Below, piece by piece: positions 7,321-15,180 of a DNA stretch of 64,000 bases. A program made the translations under genes and the position numbers. This DNA comes from Candidatus Thiodiazotropha sp. (ex Myrtea sp. 'scaly one' KF741663) (GTDB lineage: Bacteria; Pseudomonadota; Gammaproteobacteria; Chromatiales; Chromatiaceae). Position 1 is the stretch's first letter, and each line of letters opens with the position of its first letter. The notes below the pieces were generated by a model. That model was given only the letters and a program-made list of their open reading frames with translations, had not been told where the DNA came from and ran no database searches. The DNA is taken from NCBI GenBank assembly GCA_025655555.1, contig JAHXIQ010000002.1, forward strand, positions 558,001 to 622,000, given 5' to 3'.

Positions 7321-9446
7321 TGGGTAAAATTTTCAAGGTGCTTGGCTGGCTCTTCGGGATGCTGGTGGTCCTGATTGTTGCCGCCATCATTCTGGTGCCC
7401 ATGTTTGTGGACCTGAATGATCATAAGGAGAGGATCATCGCAGAGGTGCAGAAAGCAACCGGTAGGGATCTTGGTATTGCTGGTGATATCGGGCTTTCGG
7501 TCTTCCCTCGTTTTGCCCTTGAGTTGAATGGGCTGAGTCTCAGCAACGCAGCTGGTTTCGAAGGAGATAACTTCGCCGCAGTCAAGCATGCCCAGGTTAG
7601 GGTCAATATGATTCCTCTGCTTTTCAAGCAGGTACTGGAGGCGGATACCGTGCAGATTGATGGATTGACACTCAATCTGGCCAAATCCAAAGACGGAACG
7701 ACAAACTGGGACGATATGGTGGGAAAGAAGTCGTCATCAGAAGAGAGTGACCTGGATGCAGATTCACCTCCGGGTGATGGCGGCATGATGGCGGTCTCCA
7801 TCGGCGGCGTGACCATCACGGATGCCCGTATCGTCTGGGATGATCTCTCCACCGGAGAGCGCTATGAGGTGGCGAATCTCAATCTGGAAACCGGTGAAAT
7901 TGCTCCCGGACGCTCTGTCGATATCAGTTTCGGTACGAGCCTGGAGAGTCGCAAGCCTGTGATGAAGGGCGTGCTTGAACTGACCGGGCGGATGATGATC
8001 GATGATAAGACGAAGACAATCACGCTCAACGATCTCGATCTGAAGTCAGATATCACTGGAGAGGGATTACCCGAAAACGGGATTAGTGCACAGGTCCAGG
8101 CGGATATCCGTTTTGATCAGGTCAACGATGCGCTGGATGTGAAGGAACTTAGTGTGACTTCCGGGGCGCTCGCCTTGAGTGGCGAATTGCAGGGCATGCA
8201 GATCCAGAGTAATCCCATATTAGCGGGCCAGTTTAAACTGGCGAAGTTCAGTCCCCGTGAGTGGATGGATACCTTCGGTCTGCCGGTTCCCGAGACGGCA
8301 GACCCGAGTGTGCTGGAATCATTCGAACTCTCTGCCAACATCGATGCCGGCGCTGATCATCTGGCACTTAAGCAACTGATAGTGAAGCTGGATCAAACCA
8401 CGGCAAAGGGTGATTTCGAACTGGCTCACTTTGCCAAGCCGACCTATCTCTTTTCACTCGACTTAGATGCCCTTAATGTCGATCGTTACCTGCCACCCAC
8501 CCGTGAGGGTAGTGGGCCTGCAAGAAGCCGGAGTAATGGGGGTGCTGCGGGTAACGAGGAACTCTTTCCGGTAGATACCCTGCGACAGTTGAGGGTGGAT
8601 GGGAAAATGCTGATCGACAGTTTGACCATCAATCAGCTTCTCGCAGAGGCAGTCCAGCTGAAGATCCGCAGTCGTGATGGCAAACTGACCGTGGATCAGC
8701 AGATCGGTCGTTTCTACGATGGCCTGCAGAAGGGGACATTGGAACTCGACGTCAGCGGAAAAACACCAACCTTGAAGGCGACTCAGAAACTCTCGAGAAT
8801 CCTTGCCGGTCCACTGCTGCTGGATCTTACCGGTGATGATAAGTTACTGGGTAGCGGCAGTCTGGATCTTAATATGACCAGCAGGGGTGCCACCATCAAC
8901 CAGCTCAAGAAGGGGCTGAACGGTAAGATGTCATTCGATTTCAGGGATGGTGCGGTCAAGGGCTTCAATCTGCCAAAGATGATTCGCGAGACAAAAGCGA
9001 AGCTCTCGGGTGAGGCGGTTGCGATTTCCAACGAGCCCGAGCAGACCGATTTCTCCGAACTCACCGGGAGCGCCACTATCGTCAATGGCCTGGTTAACAA
9101 TCAACGCCTATTGGCGCTATCCCCCTACCTGCGCGTGGAAGGGAATGGCAAAGCCAATCTGGTCCAGGAGAGCCTGGACTACACCATTCGGCCGGTTATC
9201 GTGAATACCCCTAAGGGCCAGGGTGGAGAGGGTATGGAAGAGCTTGTTGGTGTGCCAATCCCTGTCAGGATTGAGGGGAGCTGGAGTAATCCCCGATTCA
9301 GTATTCAGCTGGCTAAAGTGCTGGCAGAGCAACAGAAAGCCAAGCTCAAGGAGAAGGTCGATACCAAGCTGGAAGAGAAGTTGGAAGAGAAGGTGCCAGA
9401 AGATCTGAAGGATAAGCTCAAGGGTAAGTTCAAAAAACTCTTTTAA
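7320..9446 (+). CDS. asmA: AsmA-family protein
   Basis: This 708-residue inner-membrane-anchored periplasmic protein is of the AsmA family, which includes TamB-like proteins thought to move phospholipid between membranes. It has an N-terminal transmembrane anchor (residues about 8-28), an AsmA N-terminal domain with the typical segment GRDLGIAGDIGLSVFPRF, a long beta-rich middle, and an AsmA C-terminal region around GKMSFDFRDGAVKGFNLPKM. It ends in a highly charged Lys/Glu-rich tail. The start is ATG 7320 with AGGGAG upstream. The stop overlaps the mutY ATG (TAATG). The annotation is secure at family level; the exact lipid role is inferred. Confidence 0.85.
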   Translation: MGKIFKVLGWLFGMLVVLIVAAIILVPMFVDLNDHKERIIAEVQKATGRDLGIAGDIGLSVFPRFALELNGLSLSNAAGFEGDNFAAVKHAQVRVNMIPLLFKQVLEADTVQIDGLTLNLAKSKDGTTNWDDMVGKKSSSEESDLDADSPPGDGGMMAVSIGGVTITDARIVWDDLSTGERYEVANLNLETGEIAPGRSVDISFGTSLESRKPVMKGVLELTGRMMIDDKTKTITLNDLDLKSDITGEGLPENGISAQVQADIRFDQVNDALDVKELSVTSGALALSGELQGMQIQSNPILAGQFKLAKFSPREWMDTFGLPVPETADPSVLESFELSANIDAGADHLALKQLIVKLDQTTAKGDFELAHFAKPTYLFSLDLDALNVDRYLPPTREGSGPARSRSNGGAAGNEELFPVDTLRQLRVDGKMLIDSLTINQLLAEAVQLKIRSRDGKLTVDQQIGRFYDGLQKGTLELDVSGKTPTLKATQKLSRILAGPLLLDLTGDDKLLGSGSLDLNMTSRGATINQLKKGLNGKMSFDFRDGAVKGFNLPKMIRETKAKLSGEAVAISNEPEQTDFSELTGSATIVNGLVNNQRLLALSPYLRVEGNGKANLVQESLDYTIRPVIVNTPKGQGGEGMEELVGVPIPVRIEGSWSNPRFSIQLAKVLAEQQKAKLKEKVDTKLEEKLEEKVPEDLKDKLKGKFKKLF

Positions 9447-10576
9447 TGCGGGCAACGCCATCAACCTGCTCAACACCTGTCAGTGAGTCTGCAATTGACT
9501 TGAATGAGGCGCTCTTCACACGGCGGGTGCTGAATTGGTTTGACGGGCACGGACGCAAGGATCTGCCCTGGCAACAGACTCAAGATCCCTATCGGGTCTG
9601 GGTCTCGGAGATCATGCTGCAGCAGACTCAGGTAGCAACGGTAATCCCCTATTTTCAGCGCTTTCTCCAATCATTCCCCAATCTTGACGCCCTCGCCAAG
9701 GCATCCATCGACGAGGTTCTCCATCACTGGTCGGGGCTTGGTTACTATGCCAGGGCGCGTAACCTGCATCGTTGTGCACTCACCATAATGCAAGTGTTTC
9801 AGGGGGAGTTTCCCACAAGCCAGGCAGACTTAGAGTCGCTGCCGGGAATCGGTCGTTCCACGGCGGGGGCCATACGCTCCCTCGCCTGTGGTCAGCACGC
9901 CGCCATTCTCGACGGTAACGTAAAACGAGTACTGGCCCGCCATTTTGCAATCGAAGGCTGGCCGGGCAAGCGTGAGGTGCTTAATCAGCTGTGGACTTTG
10001 AGCGAAGCGCTAACACCCAAAAAGCACTGTGGTGAATACAACCAGGCTATGATGGATCTGGGTTCTATGGTCTGCACCCGTGGCAAACTGTCCTGCCGGC
10101 AGTGTCCTTTGGCCTATTCCTGTGCGGCGTATGAGCAGGGCGATCCGTCTGCCTACCCACAAGCGAGGCCAAGACGTGAACTACCGGTTAAGGCCGCTCA
10201 GATGGTGATTCTGACTGATGACGCGGGCGCGGTGTTATTGGAGCAGCGTCCTCCCACTGGGGTATGGGGAGGACTCTGGAGCCTGCCGGAGTGCCCGCCG
10301 GACATGCCGCTGTCGACCTGGTGCAGGCAATATCTCAGTATCGACATCGGTTGGGAACAGGAACTCCCGATGAGGCGGCACAGCTTCACCCATTTTCATC
10401 TCGAAATCTCACCCGTGAGGGTATGGGTGAAAAACCCCAATCAGTACCTCATGGATGCAGGCAACAGGGTCTGGTATAACCTCTCCCAGCCCGATAGCAG
10501 AGGCCTGGCCGCACCGGTCAAGCGCATTCTGCAGGAGCTGGCAAGCGACGATGAAACAACGACGGAGGCCCCATGA
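9446..10576 (+). CDS. mutY: A/G-specific adenine DNA glycosylase MutY
   Basis: MutY removes adenine mispaired with 8-oxoguanine. The catalytic Glu55 (in SEIMLQQTQ) and Asp156 (LDGNVKRV) are 101 residues apart, as in E. coli (37 and 138). The helix-hairpin-helix reads [12 protein letters not shown]. The four cluster cysteines 210, 217, 220 and 226 have the C-x6-C-x2-C-x5-C spacing of the [4Fe-4S] loop. The C-terminal third is the NUDIX-like 8-oxoG recognition domain. At 376 residues it carries about 18 extra N-terminal residues compared with E. coli. It overlaps asmA by one base and yggX by four. Confidence 0.96.
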   Translation: MRATPSTCSTPVSESAIDLNEALFTRRVLNWFDGHGRKDLPWQQTQDPYRVWVSEIMLQQTQVATVIPYFQRFLQSFPNLDALAKASIDEVLHHWSGLGYYARARNLHRCALTIMQVFQGEFPTSQADLESLPGIGRSTAGAIRSLACGQHAAILDGNVKRVLARHFAIEGWPGKREVLNQLWTLSEALTPKKHCGEYNQAMMDLGSMVCTRGKLSCRQCPLAYSCAAYEQGDPSAYPQARPRRELPVKAAQMVILTDDAGAVLLEQRPPTGVWGGLWSLPECPPDMPLSTWCRQYLSIDIGWEQELPMRRHSFTHFHLEISPVRVWVKNPNQYLMDAGNRVWYNLSQPDSRGLAAPVKRILQELASDDETTTEAP

Positions 10577-10839
10577 GCCGAACTGTAAACTGTGTCAGAT
10601 TGAAACGAGAGGCCGAAGGACTGGAGCGTATGCCCTATCCGGGTGAATTGGGGCAACGGATCTTCGATAATGTCTCCAAAGAGGCCTGGCAAGAGTGGCT
10701 GCGGCACCAGACCATGCTGATCAACGAAAACCGCCTCAGCCCGGTGGACCCCAAAGCACGCAAATTTCTGGAAGACCAGATGGAGCAGTTCTTCTTCGGT
10801 GAAGGATCAGCCCCACCCCCTGACTTCCGGCCACAATAG
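10573..10839 (+). CDS. yggX: YggX oxidative-damage protection / Fe(II)-trafficking protein
   Basis: This 88-residue protein matches the YggX family throughout: [18 protein letters not shown] with the conserved cysteine at residue 7, [32 protein letters not shown] and the C-terminal FFFGEG. YggX protects iron-sulfur clusters from oxidation and is classically encoded next to mutY, as here. The ATG overlaps the mutY stop as ATGA. Confidence 0.96.
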   Translation: MSRTVNCVRLKREAEGLERMPYPGELGQRIFDNVSKEAWQEWLRHQTMLINENRLSPVDPKARKFLEDQMEQFFFGEGSAPPPDFRPQ

Positions 10840-10840
10840 C

Positions 10841-10864
10841 AAGCCAACCGCATCCCGGTGGCTT
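10841..10864 (+). terminator. hairpin after yggX (no T tract)
   Basis: AAGCC/GGCTT and ACCG/CGGT form a nine-base-pair stem with one bulged base, starting two bases after the yggX stop. There is no following T run, so it may be an inefficient terminator or a processing or mRNA-stabilising hairpin before tRNA-Phe. Confidence 0.35.
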
Positions 10865-10907
10865 GACTCCACACGCCAAGCCCGGTTTAATACGCCCTCT
10901 TCACTGA

Positions 10908-10983
10908 GGCCAGGTAGCTCAGTCGGTAGAGCAGGGGACTGAAAATCCCCGTGTCGGCAGTTCGATTCTGTCCCTGGCCACCA
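10908..10983 (+). tRNA. tRNA-Phe (anticodon GAA)
   Basis: A 76-base gene with encoded CCA. The acceptor stem GGCCAGG pairs with CCTGGCC, the anticodon loop ACTGAAAAT carries GAA, and the T arm reads GTTCGATTC. It is intact. Its 3' half reappears in degenerate form at 13991 (see the repeat entries), so this tRNA is the junction of an old insertion. Confidence 0.96.
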
Positions 10984-11107
10984 TTATCCTTCCCTTGCTT
11001 TCTTTGTGCCCTGACTATTTGATCGATGTGATGATCCCGTTGGGATGGTTCACCGTGGCGGGGCCATTTTCATAGACTTCGTGTGAAGCCCCCTTGGGCT
11101 GTTGAGG
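10939..11107 (+). repeat. direct repeat copy A: 3' half of tRNA-Phe plus remnant tail of the SRPBCC gene
   Basis: From the anticodon loop of tRNA-Phe through about 124 bases beyond its end, this stretch matches 13991-14167. By eye it is roughly 85% identical with a few small gaps. The part after the tRNA, read on the minus strand, still encodes a C-terminal peptide (KGASHEVYENGPATVNH...) followed by TAG. It corresponds to the last about 30 residues of the intact gene at 14066-15067, except that a few codons near the end are missing. It is therefore a gene fragment, not a gene. Confidence 0.85.
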
Positions 11108-11458
11108 GCCCAGCACGCGGGATCCTCTTGTGGATTTGTGTATCTAGCTTAACGACGGTTTATTGGCGTCTTGTGGACCATTACTGTGATTTGGTGATCT
11201 GCCTATACAGGCAAAAGCTGTCCATGCATCATGTTTCCCGTCTAACTTGCTATTCTGATAAGAGGATTTTAGTGAGGGAGAATAAAAGTCCTGCTGTTTA
11301 TTTCATTGGATGCATTAGGTTAGTGTGATCCAAGCAGGAGAAGCGCGCCACCTTAACTTGTTACATCATTAGCCGCTAAATACACAATAAGCTTATTGGT
11401 ATGCATAGTGCGGTACTACGCATAATGGTAGAAATACTGTTTTGGGTATTTGTCAGCC
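11108..11458. other. AT-rich non-coding stretch before the GGDEF/EAL gene
   Basis: After the duplicated tail there are about 350 bases without a convincing gene. They are visibly more AT-rich than the flanking chromosome. I see no integrase remnant, terminator or RNA. A short open frame here has no recognisable features. The stretch presumably contains the promoter of the downstream gene. Confidence 0.4.
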
Positions 11459-13342
11459 ATGAGTGAGTCAAAGTCAAAAATATCAAGCAATAACTGGCAG
11501 TTACGATCAGAAAGAACGCCTGCATATGAGCGCGCTCTCAGCGAAGAGCGTTTTTCTCTTGCTTTGAAAGGGGCAAATGACGGGTTGTGGGACTGGAATC
11601 TGGAGACAAATGAGGTCTATTACTCACCGCGGTGGAAAAGCATGCTCGGCTATGAAGAGGATGAGCTTGAAAATCATCTGGATACGTGGCTAGGTCTGGT
11701 GCATCCGGAGGACAAGGATAGAGTCTTAAAGGCAGTCCAAGATCATCTGTCTGGAAAAGCAGATTCATATAAAGTTGAAATGCGTATGCATCACAAGGAT
11801 GGCCGTGAGGTTGTGGTGCTGTCCCGTGCATTTCTTGTAAATCGTACATCTGATGGTAAAGCGCTTCGATTAGTGGGGACCCATGTAGATATAACAGAGC
11901 GTAAAAAAACGGAATCTTACTTAGAAAATAATGCTGAGATCCTGGAAATGATTGCAGCAGGAAAGCCTGCATCGGAGATTTATCATCAGATTGCATTAAT
12001 GTATGAGGGGCGCCATCCTGAAATGCGATGTTCCATGCTTGAATTGGAAGATGGAGTGCTCATGCATGGAGGGGCGCCGAGCCTACCAAAGGCGTATTGC
12101 GATGCGATACATGGCCTGAAAAACGGACCCAGTGTCGGCTCATGTGGTACTTCCACTTATACCGGCCAACGCGTTCTTGTAGAGAATATCGAAACGGACC
12201 CCAAGTGGGAAAAACTCAAGCATATAGCCCTCCCGTATGGCCTGCGTTGCTGTTGGTCTGAGCCGATTAAAGATTCCTCAGGAAAGGTACTGGGCGCCTT
12301 TGGCATGTACTATGATCACCCGGCACTTCCGAATGTAGAAGAATCGGATGATCTCAAGTCTGCAGCAAGGCTTGCCGGGATTGTGATGGAGCGGGACCAG
12401 GCCCAAAAGCGTATACGAAAATTAGCCTATACCGATGAGCTGACCGGCCTAGCCAGCCGTGCACATTTTTATCAAATCCTTGAAGAGACCATAAAGGCAT
12501 GTGAGCGGCATGCTAGTCGGTTTGGCCTCCTCTATATCGACTTGGATGACTTCAAAGGTGTTAATGACAGTCTTGGTCATGATGCCGGTGACCTCCTACT
12601 CCAGGAAATTGCTCATCGTTTGGAAAATGTCAGTCGTGAAATCGATTATGTAGCACGCCTGAGCGGTGATGAGTTCTGTATTCTTGTTAAAGGTGTGGAT
12701 GACGATTATGCGGTTGCACATGTCGCACAGCGTTGTCTTGAGGCAATTTCAGAACCAATCGAACTGTCTGCGAGAAAATATACGCCTGCCTGCAGTATTG
12801 GGATTGCTCACTATCCGGACGATGGAGACAGTCTAACTGCCATATTAAAAGCGGCAGATACCTCTCTTTACTCAGCTAAGGAACTCGGAAAAAATCAGTA
12901 CGCTTACTATAAGCTTGAGCTTACCCATAAGGCAGAACATCGGTTTCGAGTTGAGCAAGCCCTGCGGGAAGCTATTGAAAAAAAACAGTTGTCACTTGTT
13001 TATCAACCCCAGATTCAGATCGACACCGGTGAAATTATAGGTGTCGAGGCTTTAGCCCGCTGGAATCATCCCCAGTTGGGACAGGTTCCTCCAACTGACT
13101 TCATTGCTACTGCTGAGAGAATTGGCATGATCAAGCCGCTCACTGAATGGGCATTGAGAACAGCGTGCAATCAATCTGTTGCATATAAAAAAGCTGACCT
13201 TCCCCTGTTCCGTATGGCCGTCAATATTTCCCCAAGTCTTTTTCTCGATAAGGGTTTTGTTTCACTAATAAAGCGTGTTCTTGAAGAAACGGGAATAAAT
13301 CCAATCGAACTGGAGTTGGAAGTCACAGAGAGTGTTGTTTAA
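11459..13342 (+). CDS. PAS-GAF-GGDEF protein with EAL domain cut short by an in-frame stop
   Basis: A c-di-GMP turnover protein. A PAS fold is at about residues 30-150 (GANDGLWDWNLE...HPEDKDRV), GAF at about 165-320, GGDEF at about 325-490, then EAL. The active-site motif is RLSGDEF, an allowed variant, and five residues before it stands an RxxD inhibitory site (REID), so cyclase activity is plausible. The EAL signature (VEALARWNHP) is present. A TAA at 13340-13342, just after VTES-VV, ends the frame before the DDFGTGYSS metal and catalytic segment, which continues in the same frame downstream. An alternative TTG start lies at 11450. No integrase or partner gene accompanies it. It is flanked by direct repeats. 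Confidence 0.8.
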   Translation: MSESKSKISSNNWQLRSERTPAYERALSEERFSLALKGANDGLWDWNLETNEVYYSPRWKSMLGYEEDELENHLDTWLGLVHPEDKDRVLKAVQDHLSGKADSYKVEMRMHHKDGREVVVLSRAFLVNRTSDGKALRLVGTHVDITERKKTESYLENNAEILEMIAAGKPASEIYHQIALMYEGRHPEMRCSMLELEDGVLMHGGAPSLPKAYCDAIHGLKNGPSVGSCGTSTYTGQRVLVENIETDPKWEKLKHIALPYGLRCCWSEPIKDSSGKVLGAFGMYYDHPALPNVEESDDLKSAARLAGIVMERDQAQKRIRKLAYTDELTGLASRAHFYQILEETIKACERHASRFGLLYIDLDDFKGVNDSLGHDAGDLLLQEIAHRLENVSREIDYVARLSGDEFCILVKGVDDDYAVAHVAQRCLEAISEPIELSARKYTPACSIGIAHYPDDGDSLTAILKAADTSLYSAKELGKNQYAYYKLELTHKAEHRFRVEQALREAIEKKQLSLVYQPQIQIDTGEIIGVEALARWNHPQLGQVPPTDFIATAERIGMIKPLTEWALRTACNQSVAYKKADLPLFRMAVNISPSLFLDKGFVSLIKRVLEETGINPIELELEVTESVV

Positions 13343-13744
13343 ACAGACCTGCAAAATCTCTCGGTATTCCGTGATTTAAAGGATCTCGGTGTGTCAATTG
13401 CGATCGACGATTTTGGAACAGGCTATTCTTCTTTTGCATCGCTAAAGCATCTTGCTGCAGATTACATCAAAATTGACAGGTACTTTATTAGTGACATGCT
13501 ATCAGATAATAAAACACAGCTATTGATTGCCTCCATGATAGAAATTGGTCACAACCTGGGGCATGGAATTGTCGCCGAAGGAGTTGAGACTGCTGAGCAA
13601 TTTAATGTGCTTAAAAAGCTTGGCTGTGAGACAGCTCAGGGTTATTTATTCAGCAAGCCTGTCAGTGCTGATGAAATTACGAAATTACTCAATAGTAATG
13701 CTGCTGATGGAAGGCGTATTTGGCAATATCCGATGGATAGCTGA
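13343..13744 (+). pseudogene. severed C-terminal half of the EAL domain
   Basis: Translation in the same frame after the TAA gives TDLQNLSVFRDLKDLG, then IAIDDFGTGYSSFASLKHL, DYIKIDRYFI, IVAEGVET and TAQGYLFSKP. These are all the remaining conserved EAL phosphodiesterase blocks. A single codon substitution joins the two parts, with no frameshift. An ATG-like start (GTG at 13391) could in principle make a 117-residue fragment, but it would lack the EAL glutamate. It is best read as the tail of a gene broken by one nonsense mutation, unless the stop is read through or the base is a sequencing error. Confidence 0.8.
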
Positions 13745-13990
13745 AGTGTTGCTTTTTTAAACTCAGGTAGATGGCTACTTCTGTCCTCGCTGAGGAAAAG
13801 CTGCTTACAACTTCTTCTCGAACGGTCTGCGATGATCACATAACAAGTCTATATAATTACCTGCTCTAACTTATGTATTAGCTGCAAAGCAGAAGTTGAT
13901 TCAGTACCTGTGCCATGATTGTGACGCTAAATATTTGGCTAAAGCGCTGTAAGCGACTTAATGTTCAATCATTTATATAAACAATTCTGC
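13745..13990. other. non-coding stretch between the EAL remnant and repeat copy B
   Basis: About 245 AT-rich bases with no convincing open frame on either strand, no strong hairpin and no recognisable mobile-element relic. It forms the right-hand side of the inserted segment. Confidence 0.4.
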
Positions 13991-14167
13991 CTGAAAGCCT
14001 CGTGTCGGCAGTTCGGTTCTGTCCCTGTCCACTATTATCCATCCCTTTTGTTCTTTATGCCCCGACTATTTGATCGGTATGTAGATTGATGTGATGATCT
14101 CGTTGCTATGGTTCACTGTGGCGGGGTCGTTTTCATAGACTTCCAGTGAAGCGCCCTTGTGCTGTGG
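13991..14167 (+). repeat. direct repeat copy B: degenerate tRNA-Phe 3' half plus authentic tail of the SRPBCC gene
   Basis: It begins CTGAAAGCCTC and continues through a mutated T arm and acceptor (GTTCGGTTC...CCCTGTCCACT) into the real 3' end of the minus-strand gene at 14066. The 5' half of the tRNA is absent, so this is not a functional tRNA. It matches copy A at 10939-11107, 3,052 bases upstream in the same orientation. Confidence 0.85.
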
Positions 14168-15067
14168 TTTTATTTTCTGCATTTGCAGATGAGCATAGGC
14201 CTGATACCAGGCCAACTCAAGGAAATCATAGCTGCCCTGCAATGTTGTCTTATAGTAGTGGCCGCCTAGAAAGGATTTCACTTCAAACTCCGATGATATG
14301 GTTTCCTTGGGGACCGGCAATGCCATATCGCAGTTGAAATGCATTTTTCTCAGATCGACCTTGTGGTAGATGGTGAATGGATATCCTGTGGCTGAGAAGT
14401 CGTTCTCATCAACATAGGCGCCCAGTCGAGGAAAGCCATCCATCATGGCCTTTTTCAGCTCTTCAAGATGACCTTCGAAGTGAATCGACAGCGCAGTTTG
14501 GCTCGGTACTTCAGCCGGTCCTTCAAATGAGATTCGTGGGACCTCGGCATCAGTTTCTAATTCGCCGCGCAACATATAAAGCCCGGTGTCGTAGTCTTTA
14601 CTGATGTAGTTCGGCATCTTCTTTGCCATGAACCGGAACAGAAATGGCATTTTTCCCGCCATGTTCCAATGCACCCGAGTGGTGCCGTTATCTGTACGTT
14701 CGAATTCCCACCAGACTTTACTTACGGATTTGAACGGGCGTTTAAATTCGATTCGCTGCTCGATCATCTCATTGCTGGTGAATTGTACGTGGGTCAGTTT
14801 GCCTGCACCAACGATTTTACCGTCCCAGGTGTACCAACCATCTTCCTGGTCCGGTGTATCGGAGTAGGTCAGTGCAGTATCGGGTTCGTGCATCAGCCAT
14901 GGACTCCAGTCTCGCCAGCTCCTAAAGTCACGTACTTTATCGAACACGGTTTTTGGGTCGGAGGCGATAACCAATGAACGCCGTACTTTAAACTCGCCAT
15001 CCAGAGTTGCCAGGTAGAGCAATGGGACAGCAACAATAAAGGCAATAATGATGAGTGTTGTTGTCAT
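14066..15067 (-). CDS. SRPBCC/START-fold protein with GyrI-like effector-binding domain
   Basis: This 333-residue protein has an N-terminal transmembrane or signal segment (TLIIIAFIVAVPLLYL). A polyketide-cyclase-like SRPBCC domain follows at about residues 25-175 (RSLVIASDPKTVFDKVRDFRSW is the typical opening, FERTDNGTTRVHW the closing strand). A GyrI/SOUL-like small-molecule-binding domain covers about 180-333. The combination is common in proteobacteria and has no established reaction. It faces tRNA-Phe from across the insertion; a second, decayed copy of its last 30 codons lies next to the tRNA. Confidence 0.72.
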   Translation of the reverse strand: MTTTLIIIAFIVAVPLLYLATLDGEFKVRRSLVIASDPKTVFDKVRDFRSWRDWSPWLMHEPDTALTYSDTPDQEDGWYTWDGKIVGAGKLTHVQFTSNEMIEQRIEFKRPFKSVSKVWWEFERTDNGTTRVHWNMAGKMPFLFRFMAKKMPNYISKDYDTGLYMLRGELETDAEVPRISFEGPAEVPSQTALSIHFEGHLEELKKAMMDGFPRLGAYVDENDFSATGYPFTIYHKVDLRKMHFNCDMALPVPKETISSEFEVKSFLGGHYYKTTLQGSYDFLELAWYQAYAHLQMQKIKPQHKGASLEVYENDPATVNHSNEIITSIYIPIK

Positions 15068-15180
15068 GGCAACGATCCCTCCGCCAGTGGTTATTTATAA
15101 GGCCTGCTGTAATTACAGAAAACACCTGTATCGAGTATAGGTATCTGACCCCAAGAAGAAAATGGGGCTATCATGGGGTA

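Noticed and set aside
11083-11328. 81-codon frame in the region between tRNA-Phe and the GGDEF gene
   Set aside because: It starts in the decayed SRPBCC tail and shows no protein features.
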